A stretch of 64,000 nt of DNA. Origin: Helicoverpa zea. Its lineage: Eukaryota > Arthropoda > Insecta > Lepidoptera > Noctuidae. The DNA is taken from NCBI RefSeq assembly GCF_022581195.2, contig NC_061455.1, forward strand, positions 8,366,120 through 8,430,119. The letters run 5' to 3'. Position numbers and translations under genes: made by a program. The first letter of the stretch is position 1, and each line of letters opens with the position of its first letter. Positions 30,916 to 43,035 of the stretch are shown in pieces. The notes under the pieces were generated by a model. It was not told the DNA's origin and did not search any database. It saw only the letters and a program-made list of their open reading frames with translations.

Positions 30916-32120
30916 CAGTGGCGGTTTTAGAAATTTGCCGCTAGTAGGCCATTCAATTTTTGCCGCCCCTAATGATTGTGAACTTAATGATATTTCTGTC
31001 AGTTACTCTTACTAGATTATTTTTGCAACCCGCTATGTACCGAAGAGTTTAATGTTGACCTAACAAGTTTATTTGACAGCGACTTTAAAGCGGAAAACCT
31101 CTGTAACTTTTAAACAGCTCAATCGATTTTCATCAAACATGTCCAAGAACACTCGCCCGTAAAAAACCTGTAATAAAAAAAAACTAAATTGAAATCGGTT
31201 CATTCGTTCGGGTGCTATGATCAGTGGCGGCGTAGCATCAGGTGGCACCCGAAAAAAAAAAACGACAAAATATAATCACGGACTAAAATTGTAATTGAAG
31301 TACTTAAAAATCGTGTAGTAATCATTAATGGTAGTTTTCGCTGGGTTTAACATAAAGAAACCGGAGACAGATCACTGCAAACTTATAAAGCTCTAGCTAT
31401 TTTTATAAGAACCAGTATCAAGTGAAAAAGCCGTGAGCGCGAGCGCGAAATTGTTGAGTTTTGGAACAGTAAAGTACCAAAAAAAGTTTTAAAAAACCGG
31501 CGTAAAGTACAAAAAGTTGCGAGCGTAGCGAGCGCGAAATCTTTTAGGGTTGGGAAACAAAAGTACCCAAACAAATGTGAAAAAAAAACCACTGCAAAGA
31601 CAAGAAGCCGCGAGCGTAGCCGTGGGACGCAATGATACCTAAAGAAATTAGAAAAAAGTCACTGTCAAGCGAGCGTAGCGAGCGTGAAATTTTGGAGTCT
31701 TGGAACTCAAAAATACTCAAACAAGTTTGAAAAAAACCAGTGTAAAGTGAAATAGCTGCGAGCGCAGCGAGCGCGAAAATTTTTGAGTTTTAGTACACGA
31801 AAGTCCTCCACCTCCTAAACAGCTTAGAAATCGTCAGCGTAGAGCGTCAGTTGTTTTTGCTAGTTCGGTGCTTTAACTTTTTGTTAGATTGAGGACTCAA
31901 AGTGCGCAGAATAGACCAGAAATGATGAAAAAACCGCGAGCGAAGCGAGCGGATTTTTTTATTTTATTTTTATTGAAACGCTATTGGAATATTTTAAAAT
32001 TCATGATCACATACTCATATAATTATATAAAAAAATCTGTAAAAAAAAAAAAATTGCCGCCCCTCTAAATCTGCCGCCCTAGGCACTGGCCTACTTGGCC
32101 TATTGGTAAATCCGCCACTG
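30916..32120. mobile_element. hAT-type nonautonomous element
   Basis: The ends are CAGTGGCGG and CCGCCACTG, a common hAT terminus in moths. It is flanked by the exact 8-bp duplication ACTTGACT (30908-30915, 32121-32128), and the interrupted repeat continues on the right. The interior carries repeats of about 110-120 bp built on GCGAGCGTAGCGAGCGCGAA (31430-31950). A second hAT-like end, CAGTGGCGGCGTAGC, is at 31224. No transposase was found. Confidence 0.85.
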
Positions 32121-32460
32121 ACTTGACTATAAGGTGTATGTCTTGTAACACTATGTAACAGCGAAGATTTGGAGCTGACCTGATGATGGAGACGAAAGAA
32201 GGTCGAGGGAACTCGACAACTGAATATGTAAACTAGTTTGGTTGTAATGAATAAACTCAAAACCGATTTTAAATATTCTTTCACCATTAGAAAGCTATAT
32301 TATCTGCGAGTAACATAAGCTATATTTTATCCCGGTGCGGGCAGTACCTAGCTCCCACGGGACGCGGGCGAAACCGCGGGAAAACGGCTAGTGGAAAATA
32401 AATACGAAAACAATAATAATAACAAGAGTTACATGGGAAAGATATCCCATCTTGTTTTCA
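32121..32460. repeat. Continuation of dispersed repeat, then Helitron 3' end
   Basis: 32121-32235 continues the repeat interrupted by the hAT element and includes GAGGGAACTCGACAACTG. 32265-32395 resembles a Lep1-type Helitron body and ends GCGGGAAAACGGCTAGTG, with a CTAG end. Confidence 0.6.
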
Positions 32461-32505
32461 TGTGCGTTACCCAGGCCAGATGTTGTCGAAAATGGTCATT
32501 TTTAA
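32461..32505 (+). repeat. Repeat Z, first fragment
   Basis: TGTGCGTTACCCAGGCCAGA through AATGGTCATTTTTAA matches the complement of 55549-55595. In that inverted copy it is contiguous with what here lies at 40973-41032, so everything between has been inserted. Confidence 0.7.
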
Positions 32506-32523
32506 CCCCCGACGCAAAAACGA

Positions 32524-32524
32524 C

Positions 32525-32568
<44 letters not shown>

Positions 32569-32609
32569 AGGGTGTGTGAGGGTGTGTGTGTGTGTGTGTG
32601 TGTGTGTGA
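32524..32609 (+). repeat. (GT)n microsatellite
   Basis: About 85 bp of almost pure GT with short GCGCGAG and GTGAG interruptions. It creates spurious Cys/Val and His/Thr frames. Confidence 0.95.
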
Positions 32610-33356
32610 TCGATCCGATCCGATCCGAGAGCTATATATATCATATTTTCACAAAGATATGTGGATTTTAAAGATTATTTACATAAAGGGCCATAAAAAC
32701 GAGGTATACTAATATTATACATGCGAATAGTAATATCACCATAGTTACAGAGTTTGCCTGGTAATTAAAAGGTCTTGAGTTTGACCCCCTTCCCCCCCAT
32801 TGCACTCGTCACATGAACCACTCTCTCTTCTCCATCACCAGGTCAGCTCTAAACCTTCACTCGTGTATAGTGCTAACAGACATACACCTGAGTGTAAAGA
32901 TTTTACCCTAGGTGCACAAAATATAATGAACAGCAAATAGAAAAGTTAAGGTTTTTTATGTACTAAAATCTTCATCGAAAAAACCTTGTAAAAAGAGAAC
33001 CCCATGGTTTTTAGATGATATGAAATACTTTTTATAATCCACACATTATACTGAATTCAACCATACATACGAAGTTTCTGTCGACTCTGGGTTTTCTTTT
33101 GGCCATCTCCTTTAAAAAAACCCCCGACCCAAAAAAAGCACGCAATTATATATATGACAAAAGGTTAAAAACGCTAACCCCTATAAAAAGCAAAAAATAA
33201 CTTTTAACACTAGGTAAGTACCAACTAAAGCATGTCAGACTAAACTAAATTTTGACGTGACGGAGGACCGCTTTTTACCTTTAAAAATACTTACATAAAT
33301 CAAATGATACCTACCTAATTACAACATTCGTATAAAAAAAAAACATGTATCTAAAC

Positions 33357-34326
33357 CATAGACATAATATAGTAAACAGGACCTCGCACTTTTAACCAAA
33401 AAACGAGCCGAGTGAAACAGTTAGTACGGAGGCCGTCTGTCCCTTTCTAATAGGGTGACTATGAGATTAAGCTATGTGAGACCAATCCGAGTTTACTAAG
33501 ATTATTAAACACAGATTGGTATTGAAGTTTTAACTTACGCAGTTTGTGACCTTAAAATACTAATAAAGGCTTTTAATAATTAGCGGGAATTAGCAGTAAT
33601 AAAAACGGGAAGATTCGAAGTGCAGACTGATTTTTTTGTGTTTTTGCTTCACATATAGACTGCTGAGCCATTTATATCGCCTTCCTACATTTTTTGGGAA
33701 GCTATAACAATAGTACAACAGTTTTAAAATCCATCACCCATATTTTGACTCATTACAAGAATTCATGGGCACCCTAGTTGTTTGATTTACGAAAATGTTA
33801 TTATTAGCTAACCTGTGGAACGATATATTGCAACCACCATAGGATTCACTTTCACAAGTATAAAATCAACACTTTTTCACCATTTTAATAGTTTAAATTG
33901 ATTTAATACAAAAAAATATAAACAAAATTTTAAATGCTGATTACGCGCCAAGAATGTTCAGGGTTACCGCTAGAAAATAAAAAAAAGCAAAAAAAAAAAT
34001 TATGTTGTTTATGTTTTAAGAATAAATACGAATTAATTAATGCGATTGTTATTAATTTGTTGACTTACAATAGTTAGAATAAGATAAGAATATAAGTGAT
34101 TCAATTGTTTTTTTGGGAAGACAAAACTGTTGATCATAACATTTTTTTATGCTGGCAAGGTGTTAGAAAGAGACAAACGGCCTCCGTTCTAACTATCCCT
34201 CTCGGCTCGGATTTGCCTCTGTGTATTACGCAACCAATTTAGTACCTTATTGCGTTGGAATAGAGTTCATTTTCATAAATATATATTTTGAGAGTGCGCA
34301 ATCTTGTTTAGTATATTACATCTATG
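33357..34326 (-). mobile_element. P-element-like transposon, copy 3
   Basis: A 970-bp copy in reverse orientation, ending CATAGACATAATAT at the left. It is flanked by the exact 8-bp duplication ATCTAAAC (33349-33356, 34327-34334). The THAP start is present on the minus strand (ATG near 33882) with an intact exon 1 donor (CACAGGTTAGC). It is inserted in the left outer arm of the composite. Confidence 0.8.
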
Positions 34327-34365
34327 ATCTAAACTAAATTATTTAAAAAGTTATAAGAACTATAT

Positions 34366-35065
34366 CCACTCAAGCGTCCAAGCCGCGCGGTGATTCTCGG
34401 CCCACCTGTCCGCGCATGAAATGTCAATTTCTTTTTTACGGCCAAGCGAGACTCTTTCAACAATGACGATGACTACTGAAAAACTACAATAGCTATAGTC
34501 TGTTTTTTAATCTCGTAGACTAAATTGACACTTGCAAAATGTCAAACTTTCTAATAATTTTGCTAGCTCTGTGGTGCAGTGTTGTACTTACGATACCGGT
34601 TCGTTGAATCGTAACTTTTTACAATAAGTCATCCTGAAATAATGGGCTTATCCTTGATGATTACGCATGGCTTTGCGTGGTCAGATATCCCTGGCAGTTT
34701 GTAGCACGTCGTACAGCCATGTGTACGTACGTGAATTTTAAATATAAAACTTTGAATGAATATTAAATTCGTCTATTATAGATAAAAAGTTACGATTCAA
34801 CGAACCGGTATCGTAAGTACAACACTGCACCACAGAGCTAGCAAAATTATTAGAAAGTTTGACATTTTGCAAGTGTCAATTTAGTCTACGAGATTAAAAA
34901 ACAGACTATACATTCGAATAAAAAATACTCACGGAAAGCTAAAAGAACGTAAAATTTTATTTGATTAAAAGTAAATTACTTTAATTAATATTATAGGATG
35001 ATAATAAAGTATAAAGTTGAGGATATCAAAAAAAAATCGTATATTTTTTTTTATTCAGAGTTTTA
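34366..35065. repeat. Composite module b-c, left copy
   Basis: Starts CCACTCAAGCGTCCAAGCCG. It matches the complement of 38880-39172 except for a 413-bp MITE at 34496-34908. Confidence 0.8.
34496..34908. mobile_element. Foldback MITE, TA duplication, copy 1
   Basis: Arms of about 130 bp start TAGTCTGTTTTTTAATCTCG and end with the complement. Flanked by TA. The inverted module (near 39045) shows the empty site. A TA target suggests Tc1/mariner. Confidence 0.85.
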
Positions 35066-35068
35066 TAA

Positions 35069-36495
35069 CCACTCAAGCGTCCGAGGTGACTACAGTCACA
35101 AAAAAAACTCTTGCCTTAAGCGTCCATGGCGACTACAGTCACCGAACGACATCGTTCAGTTTCAACGTGTGCAGCGCTATAGCCAGGTGGTATTAATATA
35201 GTTGATTGATACTAGTTGGCGCGTTATGAAATCTGTCATCAGTGAGTTGTGGTTTTTTCTGTGCAATGGCAACATAAAATTTATCCTACTAATATTATAA
35301 ACGCGAAAGTTTGTATGTATGGATGTATGGATGTTTGTTACTCTTTCACGCAAAAACTACTGAATGGATTTTAATGAAACTTTACAATAATATAGCTTAT
35401 ACATCAGAATAACACATAGGCTACAATTTGTAAACATATTGTTCGAAATACTAAACCTGCGCAGACGAAGTCGCGGGCACCAGCTACTAAAAAAATATAT
35501 TGAAGTGACAGTTCGTCGTTTTTGACAAGTGACTTTTTTGTGTGTGGAGCTCTTGACAAAAATGTGGTAAGTTTCTTGTTTTATAACTTATTTAGATTGT
35601 TATTTTATATCAAAATAAACGTGAAGAAATTTCCTTTACGAAATATGTATTATAACGACAATTTCAAAACGTTTATATAGCCACTCAAGCGTCCGAGGTG
35701 ACAACAGTCACCAAAAAATTCTTGCCTTAAGCGTCCATGGTGACTACAGTATCCGAACGACATCGTTCAGTTTAAACGTGTACAGCGCTATAGCCAGGTG
35801 GTATTAATATAGTTGATTGATACTAGATGGCGCGTTATGAAATTTGTCATCCGTGAGTTGTGATTTTTTCTGTGCAATGGCAACATTAAATTTAAAAAAA
35901 AATATATTGAAGTGACAGTTCGTCGTTTTTGACAAGTGACTTTTTTGTGTGTGGAGCTCTTAACAAAAATGTGGTAAGTTTTTTGTTTTATACCTTATTT
36001 AGATTGTTATTTTATATCAAAATAAACGTGAAGAAATTTCCTTTACGAAATATGTATTATTACGACAATTTCAAAACGTTTACATAGCCACTCAAGCGTC
36101 CGAGGTGACAACAGTCACCAAAAAAATTCTTGCCTTAAGCGTCCATGGTGACTACAGTATCCGAACGACATCGTTCAGTTTAAACGTGTACAGCGCTATA
36201 GCCAGGTGGTATTAATATAGTTGATTGATACTAGATGGCGCGTTATGAAATTTGTCATCCGTGAGTTGTGATTTTTTCTGTGCAATGGCAACATTAAATT
36301 TATAAAAAAATATATTGAAGTGACAGTTCGTCGTTTTTGACAAGTGACTTTTTTGTGTGTGGAGCTCTTGACAAAAATGTCGTAAGTTTCTTGTTTTATA
36401 ACTTATTTAGATTGTTATTTTATATCAAAATAAACGTGAAGAAATTTCCTTTACGAAATATGTATTATTACGACAATTTCAAAACGTTTACATAG
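35069..36495. repeat. Three tandem 407-bp units
   Basis: Units start at 35069, 35681 and 36088, each with CCACTCAAGCGTCCGAGGTG. Units 2 and 3 are nearly identical. Unit 1 is longer because a Helitron is inserted. Two inverted units lie at 39936-40749. Confidence 0.9.
35284..35487 (+). mobile_element. Lep1-type nonautonomous Helitron
   Basis: It starts TCCTACTAATATTATAAACG and ends GACGAAGTCGCGGGCACCAG followed by CTAC. The same site is empty in tandem units 2 and 3. The sequence at the join is AT-rich and no target duplication is visible, as for Helitrons. Confidence 0.85.
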
Positions 36496-37225
36496 TATAA
36501 TTTAGTTGGAAAAGTTATATGATTACTACACGATCATCGTTTGATACTTTTCTATTGTTTACAGTGTAGTCTAATTGGTTATTTTTGTTAAATAAATGCA
36601 AAATATACGAGAATCGTTCACTATTAGCACGTTAATGGCCATTTACAAACGAAATACATTGAGATGGCGTCTATAATGATTAAAATGTTAAGACGTTATT
36701 CATGATTTTAGTGTTGGTGAGCAGACTCCCCTTGGGCAGATCTACTTACAACGTAAATAATGGTTTGTTCACACGGAGCGTTTTATGATCAATTTGGGAA
36801 TGTTTTGTGGTTTGTAAAAAATGGGGTTTTACTGAGCTTAGGCCCTTGCGCATTATAATGTTTGTTTACTGTTTTTTTTTTTCAGTTTTACAGTGTATTT
36901 ATTTTACTGTAATACCAATAACCGCTTTCTTTTTTTTCTATTTAACATAATTTGTATAATAAAAAAGGATATGTAATAAAATTATATAAAAGTAAACGTT
37001 TAATTAAAAAATATAAATTTTTCGTTAAATAATAAAAAATTTCATTAAAACAACCTCGTCGTGTGAACACGCTATTAGCCGGGCGGCCATCTTGTCACAT
37101 TTTTACGTCGCCCGAGGCCCAGTGACCGCTTGAGAAACACTCAACTTTGTTTATTTTTTCATGACAGAAAACTAAATATTTATATTAAGATATTAGTATC
37201 ATTTTAAAGACTATATCCTGTACTA
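36496..37225. repeat. Composite module e, left copy
   Basis: Matches the complement of 39190-39935. It is AT-rich with no coding potential, and a MITE follows at 37226. Confidence 0.75.
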
Positions 37226-37670
37226 TAGTCTGTTTTTTAATCTCGTAGACTAAATTGACACTTGCAAAATGTCAAACTTTCTAATAATTTTGCTAGCTCT
37301 GTGGTGCAGTGTCGTACTTACGATACCGGTTCGTTGAATCGTAACTTTTTACAATAAGTCATCCTGAAATAATGGGCTTATCCTTGATGATTACGCATGG
37401 CTTTGCGTGGTCAGATATCCCTGGCAGTTTGTAGCACGTCGTACAGCCATGTGTACGTACGTGAATTTTAAATATAAAACTTTGAATGAATATTAAATTC
37501 GTCTATTATAGATAAAAAGTCCATTATTTCAGGATGACTTATTGTAAAAAGTTACGATTCAACGAACCGGTATCGTAAGTACAACACTGCACCACAGAGC
37601 TAGCAAAATTATTAGAAAGTTTGACATTTTGCAAGTGTCAATTTAGTCTACGAGATTAAAAAACAGACTA
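37226..37670. mobile_element. Foldback MITE, TA duplication, copy 2
   Basis: Same family as 34496-34908, but 32 bp longer because it keeps a segment of the right arm (about 37521-37552). Flanked by TA. The inverted module e shows the empty site near 39220. Confidence 0.85.
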
Positions 37671-37713
37671 TAATGTAATAAAAAAACATTGTTACCAGTA
37701 GCCACTATATCCC

Positions 37714-38074
37714 ACCCAAAACAAAAATGTGAAAGACTGCCAAGTTCGATAATATGGGAATGCTTCACCTATAAAAGAAGTGAGATCTGAATAAGTACCA
37801 AGTTCCATACACATACCTCAGTTAAAAATAGTTACTTTTTAATGATGTTACTTGGAAAGTTTTCATACACCTTGTTATAAACCTACTAAACGCAATGAAT
37901 CAAGTATTTAATTTTCTATTAAAACTTGCCAAGTAACATCATTAAAAAGTAACTATTTTTAACTGAGGTATGTGTATGGAACTTGGTACTTATTCAGATC
38001 TCACTTCTTTTATAGGTGAAACATTCCCATATTATCGAACTTGGCAGTCTTTCACATTTTTGTTTTGGGTGGGA
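37714..38074. repeat. Long foldback with arms of about 150 bp
   Basis: TCCCACCCAAAACAAAAATG at the left is matched by its complement at the right. The arms are nearly perfect over about 150 bp, with a loop of about 60 bp (37855-37920). It marks the turning point between the left and right modules of the composite. Confidence 0.85.
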
Positions 38075-38879
38075 TTTCATTTATTTTTGTAAGGTTGTTT
38101 ATTTTATTTTTTTCCTATGATGAAGTTAGTTAAAGGAATGTCTCATTTATACTATCTTTTAGATTTTTTAATATGCACTATGTTTCTTACAAAGAAATGA
38201 ACTAGATTAACTAAATGGACTAGATTTACCAACTGACTGACATGACATGTTATCATATATTATGTTCGTGGATCAAAGTTACACATTCGTTATTTTCGAA
38301 AGTGATTCACACTTGGCCGTTTTCAGATTTTTATTTTACTTCTAACTACACTATTTTACTTCTAACTAAACTAAATACAAACCATTCGAAGATATATTAT
38401 ATAAATATAGATAAATTTAGTTCGTTTTAGTTCCTTAGGGGTATAAATTTACACCGGGTATAAAACACCTTCATTATTTTGAAACCGACTCACACTTGGC
38501 CATTTTCAGATTTTTCCCTTTACCTTGACATAAAGACCTACCTCCATGCCAAATTTCAAGTCAATACGACCATTGGAAGTGGTCTAGGTTTTTGATGAGT
38601 GAGTCAGTGAATCAGTCAGTCAGTGAGTGTATAGTAAAAATAGCGATTTTCTGACGTCAATATCTCAAGACCTACAATAGGTATATTAATGAAATTTTGT
38701 ATTTTAGATAAGTGAGGGGGTCTCAATAGATACTAGAAATTTGATATGCATAAATAAAATAGATTTTGAGTTACAGGGGGGTCGAATTTGGCCCGAAATG
38801 GTTCGTGTAATATAACCCACGGCCGGTGTGTCGCTTTTTTTGCTCGAACTTGGCGGACACACTGCCGTGTGTCTAGATT
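38075..38879. other. Unique centre of the composite with LINE-like tail
   Basis: 38480-38640 resembles moth LINE 3' regions (ATGCCAAATTTCAAGTCAAT, then GATGAGTGAGTCAGTGAATC). The remainder is unassigned. Confidence 0.4.
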
Positions 38880-40749
38880 TTTCTTATAAAACTCTGAATA
38901 AAAAAAATATACGATTTTTTTTTTTGATATCCTCAATTTTATACTTTATTATCATCTTATAATATTAATTAAAGTAATTTACTTTTAATCAAATAAAATT
39001 TTACGTTCTTTTAGCTTTCCGTGAGTATTTTTTATTCGAATGTAGCTATTGTAGTTTTTCAGTAGTCATTGTTATTGTTGATAGAGTCTCGCTTGGCCGT
39101 AAAAAAGAAATTGACATTTCATGCGCGGACAGGTGGGCCGAGAATCACCGCGCGGCTTGGACGCTTGAGTGGATAAGAAAAATATAGTGGTTACTGGTAA
39201 CAATGTTTTTCTATTATATTAGTACAGGATATACTCTTTAAAATGATACTAATATCTTAATATAAATATTTAGTTTTCTGTCATGAAAAAATAAACAAAG
39301 TTAAGTGTTTCTCAAGCGGTCACTGGGCCTCGGGCGACGTAAAAATGTGACAAGATGGCCGCCCAGCTAATAGCGTGTTCACACGACGAGGTTGTTTTAA
39401 TGAAATTTTTTATTATTTTTTTTAATTAAACGTTTACTTTTATATAATTTTATTACATATCCTTTTTTATTATACAAATTATGTTAAATAGAAAAAAAAG
39501 AAAGCGGTTATTGGTATTACAGTAAAATAAATACACTGTAAAACTGAAAAAAAAAAACAGTAAACAAACATTATAATGCGCAAGGGCCTAAGCTCAGTAA
39601 AACCCCATTTTTTACAAACCACAAAACATTCCCAAATTGATCATAAAACGCTCCGTGTGAACAAACCATTATTTACGTTGTAAGTAGATCTGCCCAAGGG
39701 GAGTCTGCTCACCAACACTAGAATCATGAATAACGTCTTAACATTTTAATCATTATAGACGCCATCTCAATGTATTTCGTTTGTAAATGGCCATTAACGT
39801 GCTAATAGTGAACGATTCTCGTATATTTTGCATTTATTTAACAAAAATAACCAATTAGACTACACTGTAAACAATAGAAAAGTATCAAACGATGATCGTG
39901 TAGTGATCATATAACTTTTCCAACTAAATTATACTATGTAAACGTTTTGAAATTGTCGTAATAATACATATTTCGTAAAGGAAATTTCTTCACGTTTATT
40001 TTGATATAAAATAACAATCTAAATAAGTTATAAAACAAGAAACTTACGACATTTTTGTCAAGAGCTCCACACACAAAAAAGTCACTTGTCAAAAACGACG
40101 AACTGTCACTTCAATATATTTTTTTATAAATTTAATGTTGCCATTGCACAGAAAAAATCACAACTCACGGATGACAAATTTCATAACGCGCCATCTAGTA
40201 TCAATCAACTATATTAATACCACCTGGCTATAGCGCTGTACACGTTTAAACTGAACGATGTCGTTCGGATACTGTAGTCACCATGGACGCTTAAGGCAAG
40301 AATTTTTTTGGTGACTGTTGTCACCTCGGACGCTTGAGTGGCTATGTAAACGTTTTGAAATTGTCGTAATAATACATATTTCGTAAAGGAAATTTCTTCA
40401 CGTTTATTTTGATATAAAATAACAATCTAAATAAGTTATAAAACAAGAAACTTACGACATTTTTGTCAAGAGCTCCACACACAAAAAAGTCACTTGTCAA
40501 AAACGACGAACTGTCACTTCAATATATTTTTTTATAAATTTAATGTTGCCATTGCACAGAAAAAATCACAACTCACGGATGACAAATTTAATAACGCGCC
40601 ATCTAGTATCAATCAACTATATTAATACCACCTGGCTATAACGCTGTACACGTTTAAACTGAACGATGTCGTTCGGATACTGTAGTCACCATGGACGCTT
40701 AAGGCAAGAATTTTTTTGGTGACTGTTGTCACCTCGGACGCTTGAGTGG
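38880..40749. repeat. Inverted modules c-b, e, d, d
   Basis: Complement of left modules in the order c-b (38880-39172), e (39173-39935), and two d units (39936-40341, 40342-40749). The order is circularly permuted relative to a simple palindrome, because c-b precedes e here. Confidence 0.8.
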
Positions 40750-40972
40750 ATATGTAATGTAGTAGTATATAATTACTTCTAACGTTAGGCTAATAAATTA
40801 GAGCGGTCCCCCGACACGTCAAAATTTAGTTAAGTCTGACATGCTTTAGTCGGTACTTACGTAGTGTTAAAAGTTATTTTTTGCTTTTTATAGGGTTTAG
40901 CGTTTTTAACCTTTTGCCATAATAATTGCGTGCTTTTTTTGGGTCGGGGTTTTTTTTAAATTTATAATTTAA

Positions 40973-41032
40973 TTTTTAATCTTATAGATAATTAGTTGTG
41001 CGGCTTCTGTAATTGTTGCGCACATTTTTAAA
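40973..41032 (+). repeat. Repeat Z, second fragment
   Basis: TTTTTAATCTTATAGATAAT through CATTTTTAAA matches the complement of 55494-55548. It joins 32505 on one side and 44893 on the other in the inverted copy. Confidence 0.8.
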
Positions 41033-41059
41033 GGACAATGCCAGGGTCTGGGCTCAAAG

Positions 41060-43035
41060 TTTGCCCAGCAGTGGGAGTAGTTCCAGCTGGTTCCATAGTG
41101 CACTCTGAACATGAAATCCAAATATTTTTGAAATCGGTCCCAGAGGTCCCGAGAAAAACCGGTTCAAATGTTCTCCATAGATAATCACTTAACAAAGCCT
41201 GAGCCATTTGCCCAGTAGTAAAAGTGGTCGAAATAGGTTCTTTACTGCACTGTTAACACGAAATCTAAATATTTTGGAAATCGGTCCAAGAGGTCCCGAG
41301 AAAAACCGGTTCTAATGTTCAACTTGAACAGTCACTTTACAAAGCCCAAGCCGTTTGCCCAGTAGTGGAAATAGTTAAAATAGGTTCCTTACTTCACTCT
41401 TAACACGGAATCCAAATATTTTTGAAATCGGTCCCAGAGGTCCCGAGAAAAACCGGTTCAAATGTTCTCCATAGATAGTCACTTAACAAAGCCTGAGCCA
41501 TTTGCCCAGTAGTGAAAGTGGTCGAAATAGGTTCTTTACTGCACTGTTAACACGAAATCCAAATATTTTTGAAATCGGTCCCTGAGGTCCTGAGAAAAAC
41601 CGGTTCAAATGTTCTCCATAGATAATCACTTAACAAAGCCTGAGCCATTTGCCCAGTAGTAAAAGTGGTCGAAATAGGTTCTTTACTGCACTGTTAACAC
41701 GAAATCTAAATATTTTGGAAATCGGTCCAAGAGGTCCCGAGAAAAACCGGTTCTAATGTTCAACTTGAACAGTCACTTTACAAAGCCCAAGCCGTTTGCC
41801 CAGTAGTGGAAATAGTTAAAATAGGTTCCTTACTTCACTCTTAACACGGAATCCAAATATTTTTGAAATCGGTCCCAGAGGTCCCGAGAAAAACCGGTTC
41901 AAATGTTCTCCATAGATAGTCACTTAACAAAGCCTGAGCCATTTGCCCAGTAGTGAAAGTGGTCGAAATAGGTTCTTTACTGCACTGTTAACACGAAATC
42001 CAAATATTTTTGAAATCGGTCCCTGAGGTCCTGAGAAAAACCGGTTCAAATGTTCTCCATAGATAGTCACTTAACAAAGCCTGAGCCATTTGCCCAGTAG
42101 TGAAAGTGGTCGAAATAGGTTCTTTACTGCACTGTTAATACGAAATCCAAATATTTTGGAAATCGGTCCCAGAGGTCCCGAGAAAAACCGGTTATAACGT
42201 TAAACTTGAACAGTCACTTTATAAAGCCCAAGCCATTTGCCCAGTAGTGGGAATGGTTAGAATAGGTTCTTTACTTCACTCTTAAGACGGAATCCAAATA
42301 TTTTTGAAATCGGTCCCAGAGGTCCCGAGAAGAACCGGTTCAAATGTTCTCCATAGATAGTCACTTAACAAAGCCTGAGCCATTTGCCCAGTAGTGAAAG
42401 TGGTCGAAATAGGTTCTTTACTGCACTGTTAACACGAAATCCAAATATTTTGGAAATCGGTCCCAGAGGTCCCGAAAAAAACCGGTTATAATGTTAAACT
42501 TGAACAGTCACTTTATAAAGCCCAAGCCATTTGCCCAGTAGTGGGAATGGTTAGAATAGGTTCTTTACTTCACTCTTAAGACGGACTCCAAATATTTTTG
42601 AAATCGGTCCCAGAGGTCAGTAGAGGTAATAGTCGTGGTGGCCTAGTGGGCAAAGAACCAACCTCTCGAGTAAGAGGGCGCGGGTTCGATTCCAGGTCAG
42701 GCAAGTACCAATGCAACTTTTCTAAGTTTGTATGTACTTTCTAAGTATATCTTAGACACCAATGACTGTGTTTCGGATGGCACGTTAAACTGTAGGTCCC
42801 GGCAGTCATTGAACATCCTTGGCAGTCGTTATGGGTAGTCAGAAGCCAGTGAGTCTGACACCAGTCTAATCAAGGGGTATCGGGTTGCCCGGGTAACTGG
42901 GTTGAGGAGGTCAGATAGGCAGTCGCTTCTTGTAAAGCACTGGTACTCAGCTGAATCCGGTTAGACTGGAAGCCGACCCCAACATAGTTTGGGAAAAAGC
43001 TAGGAGGATGATGGTCCCAGAGGTCAAGAGAAAAA
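41060..43035. repeat. Higher-order tandem array, about 150-bp units
   Basis: About 11 units with the shared core AAATCGGTCCCAGAGGTCCC and GAGAAAAACCGGTT. Two main types occur (CTCCATAGATAGTCACTTAA and AACTTGAACAGTCACTTTA), arranged in larger repeating blocks. Interrupted by a SINE at 42621-43013. Confidence 0.9.
42621..43013 (+). mobile_element. tRNA-derived SINE with target duplication
   Basis: A box GTGGCCTAGTGGGCAAAGAA and B box GGGTTCGATTCC. The body ends AGGAGGATGAT. GGTCCCAGAGGTCA flanks it on both sides (42607-42620, 43014-43027), though this sequence also occurs once per array unit. Confidence 0.85.

Larger units (their letters stand above)
32506..40972. mobile_element. 8.5-kb composite insertion of inverted and tandem modules
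   Basis: It lies between two parts of repeat Z that are joined in the inverted copy at 55.5 kb. It is flanked by TTTTTAA at both sides (32499-32505, 40973-40979). It begins CCCCCGACGC and carries GGGTCGGGG close to the right end. Outer arms of about 160 bp (33115-33270, 40795-40960) are inverted copies. Inside are module b-c (34366-35065), three tandem 407-bp d units (35069-36495), module e (36495-37715), a foldback, then inverted b-c (38880-39172), e (39173-39935) and two d units (39936-40749). No coding capacity was found. Confidence 0.65.

Noticed and set aside
32429..32712. Cys/Val-rich and His/Thr-rich frames
   Set aside because: They translate a GT microsatellite.
33105..40960. A simple assembly artefact (inverted duplicate)
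   Set aside because: The two halves differ in MITE, Helitron and P-like content and in module order, so it is not a plain mirrored contig. Long reads would still be the decisive test.
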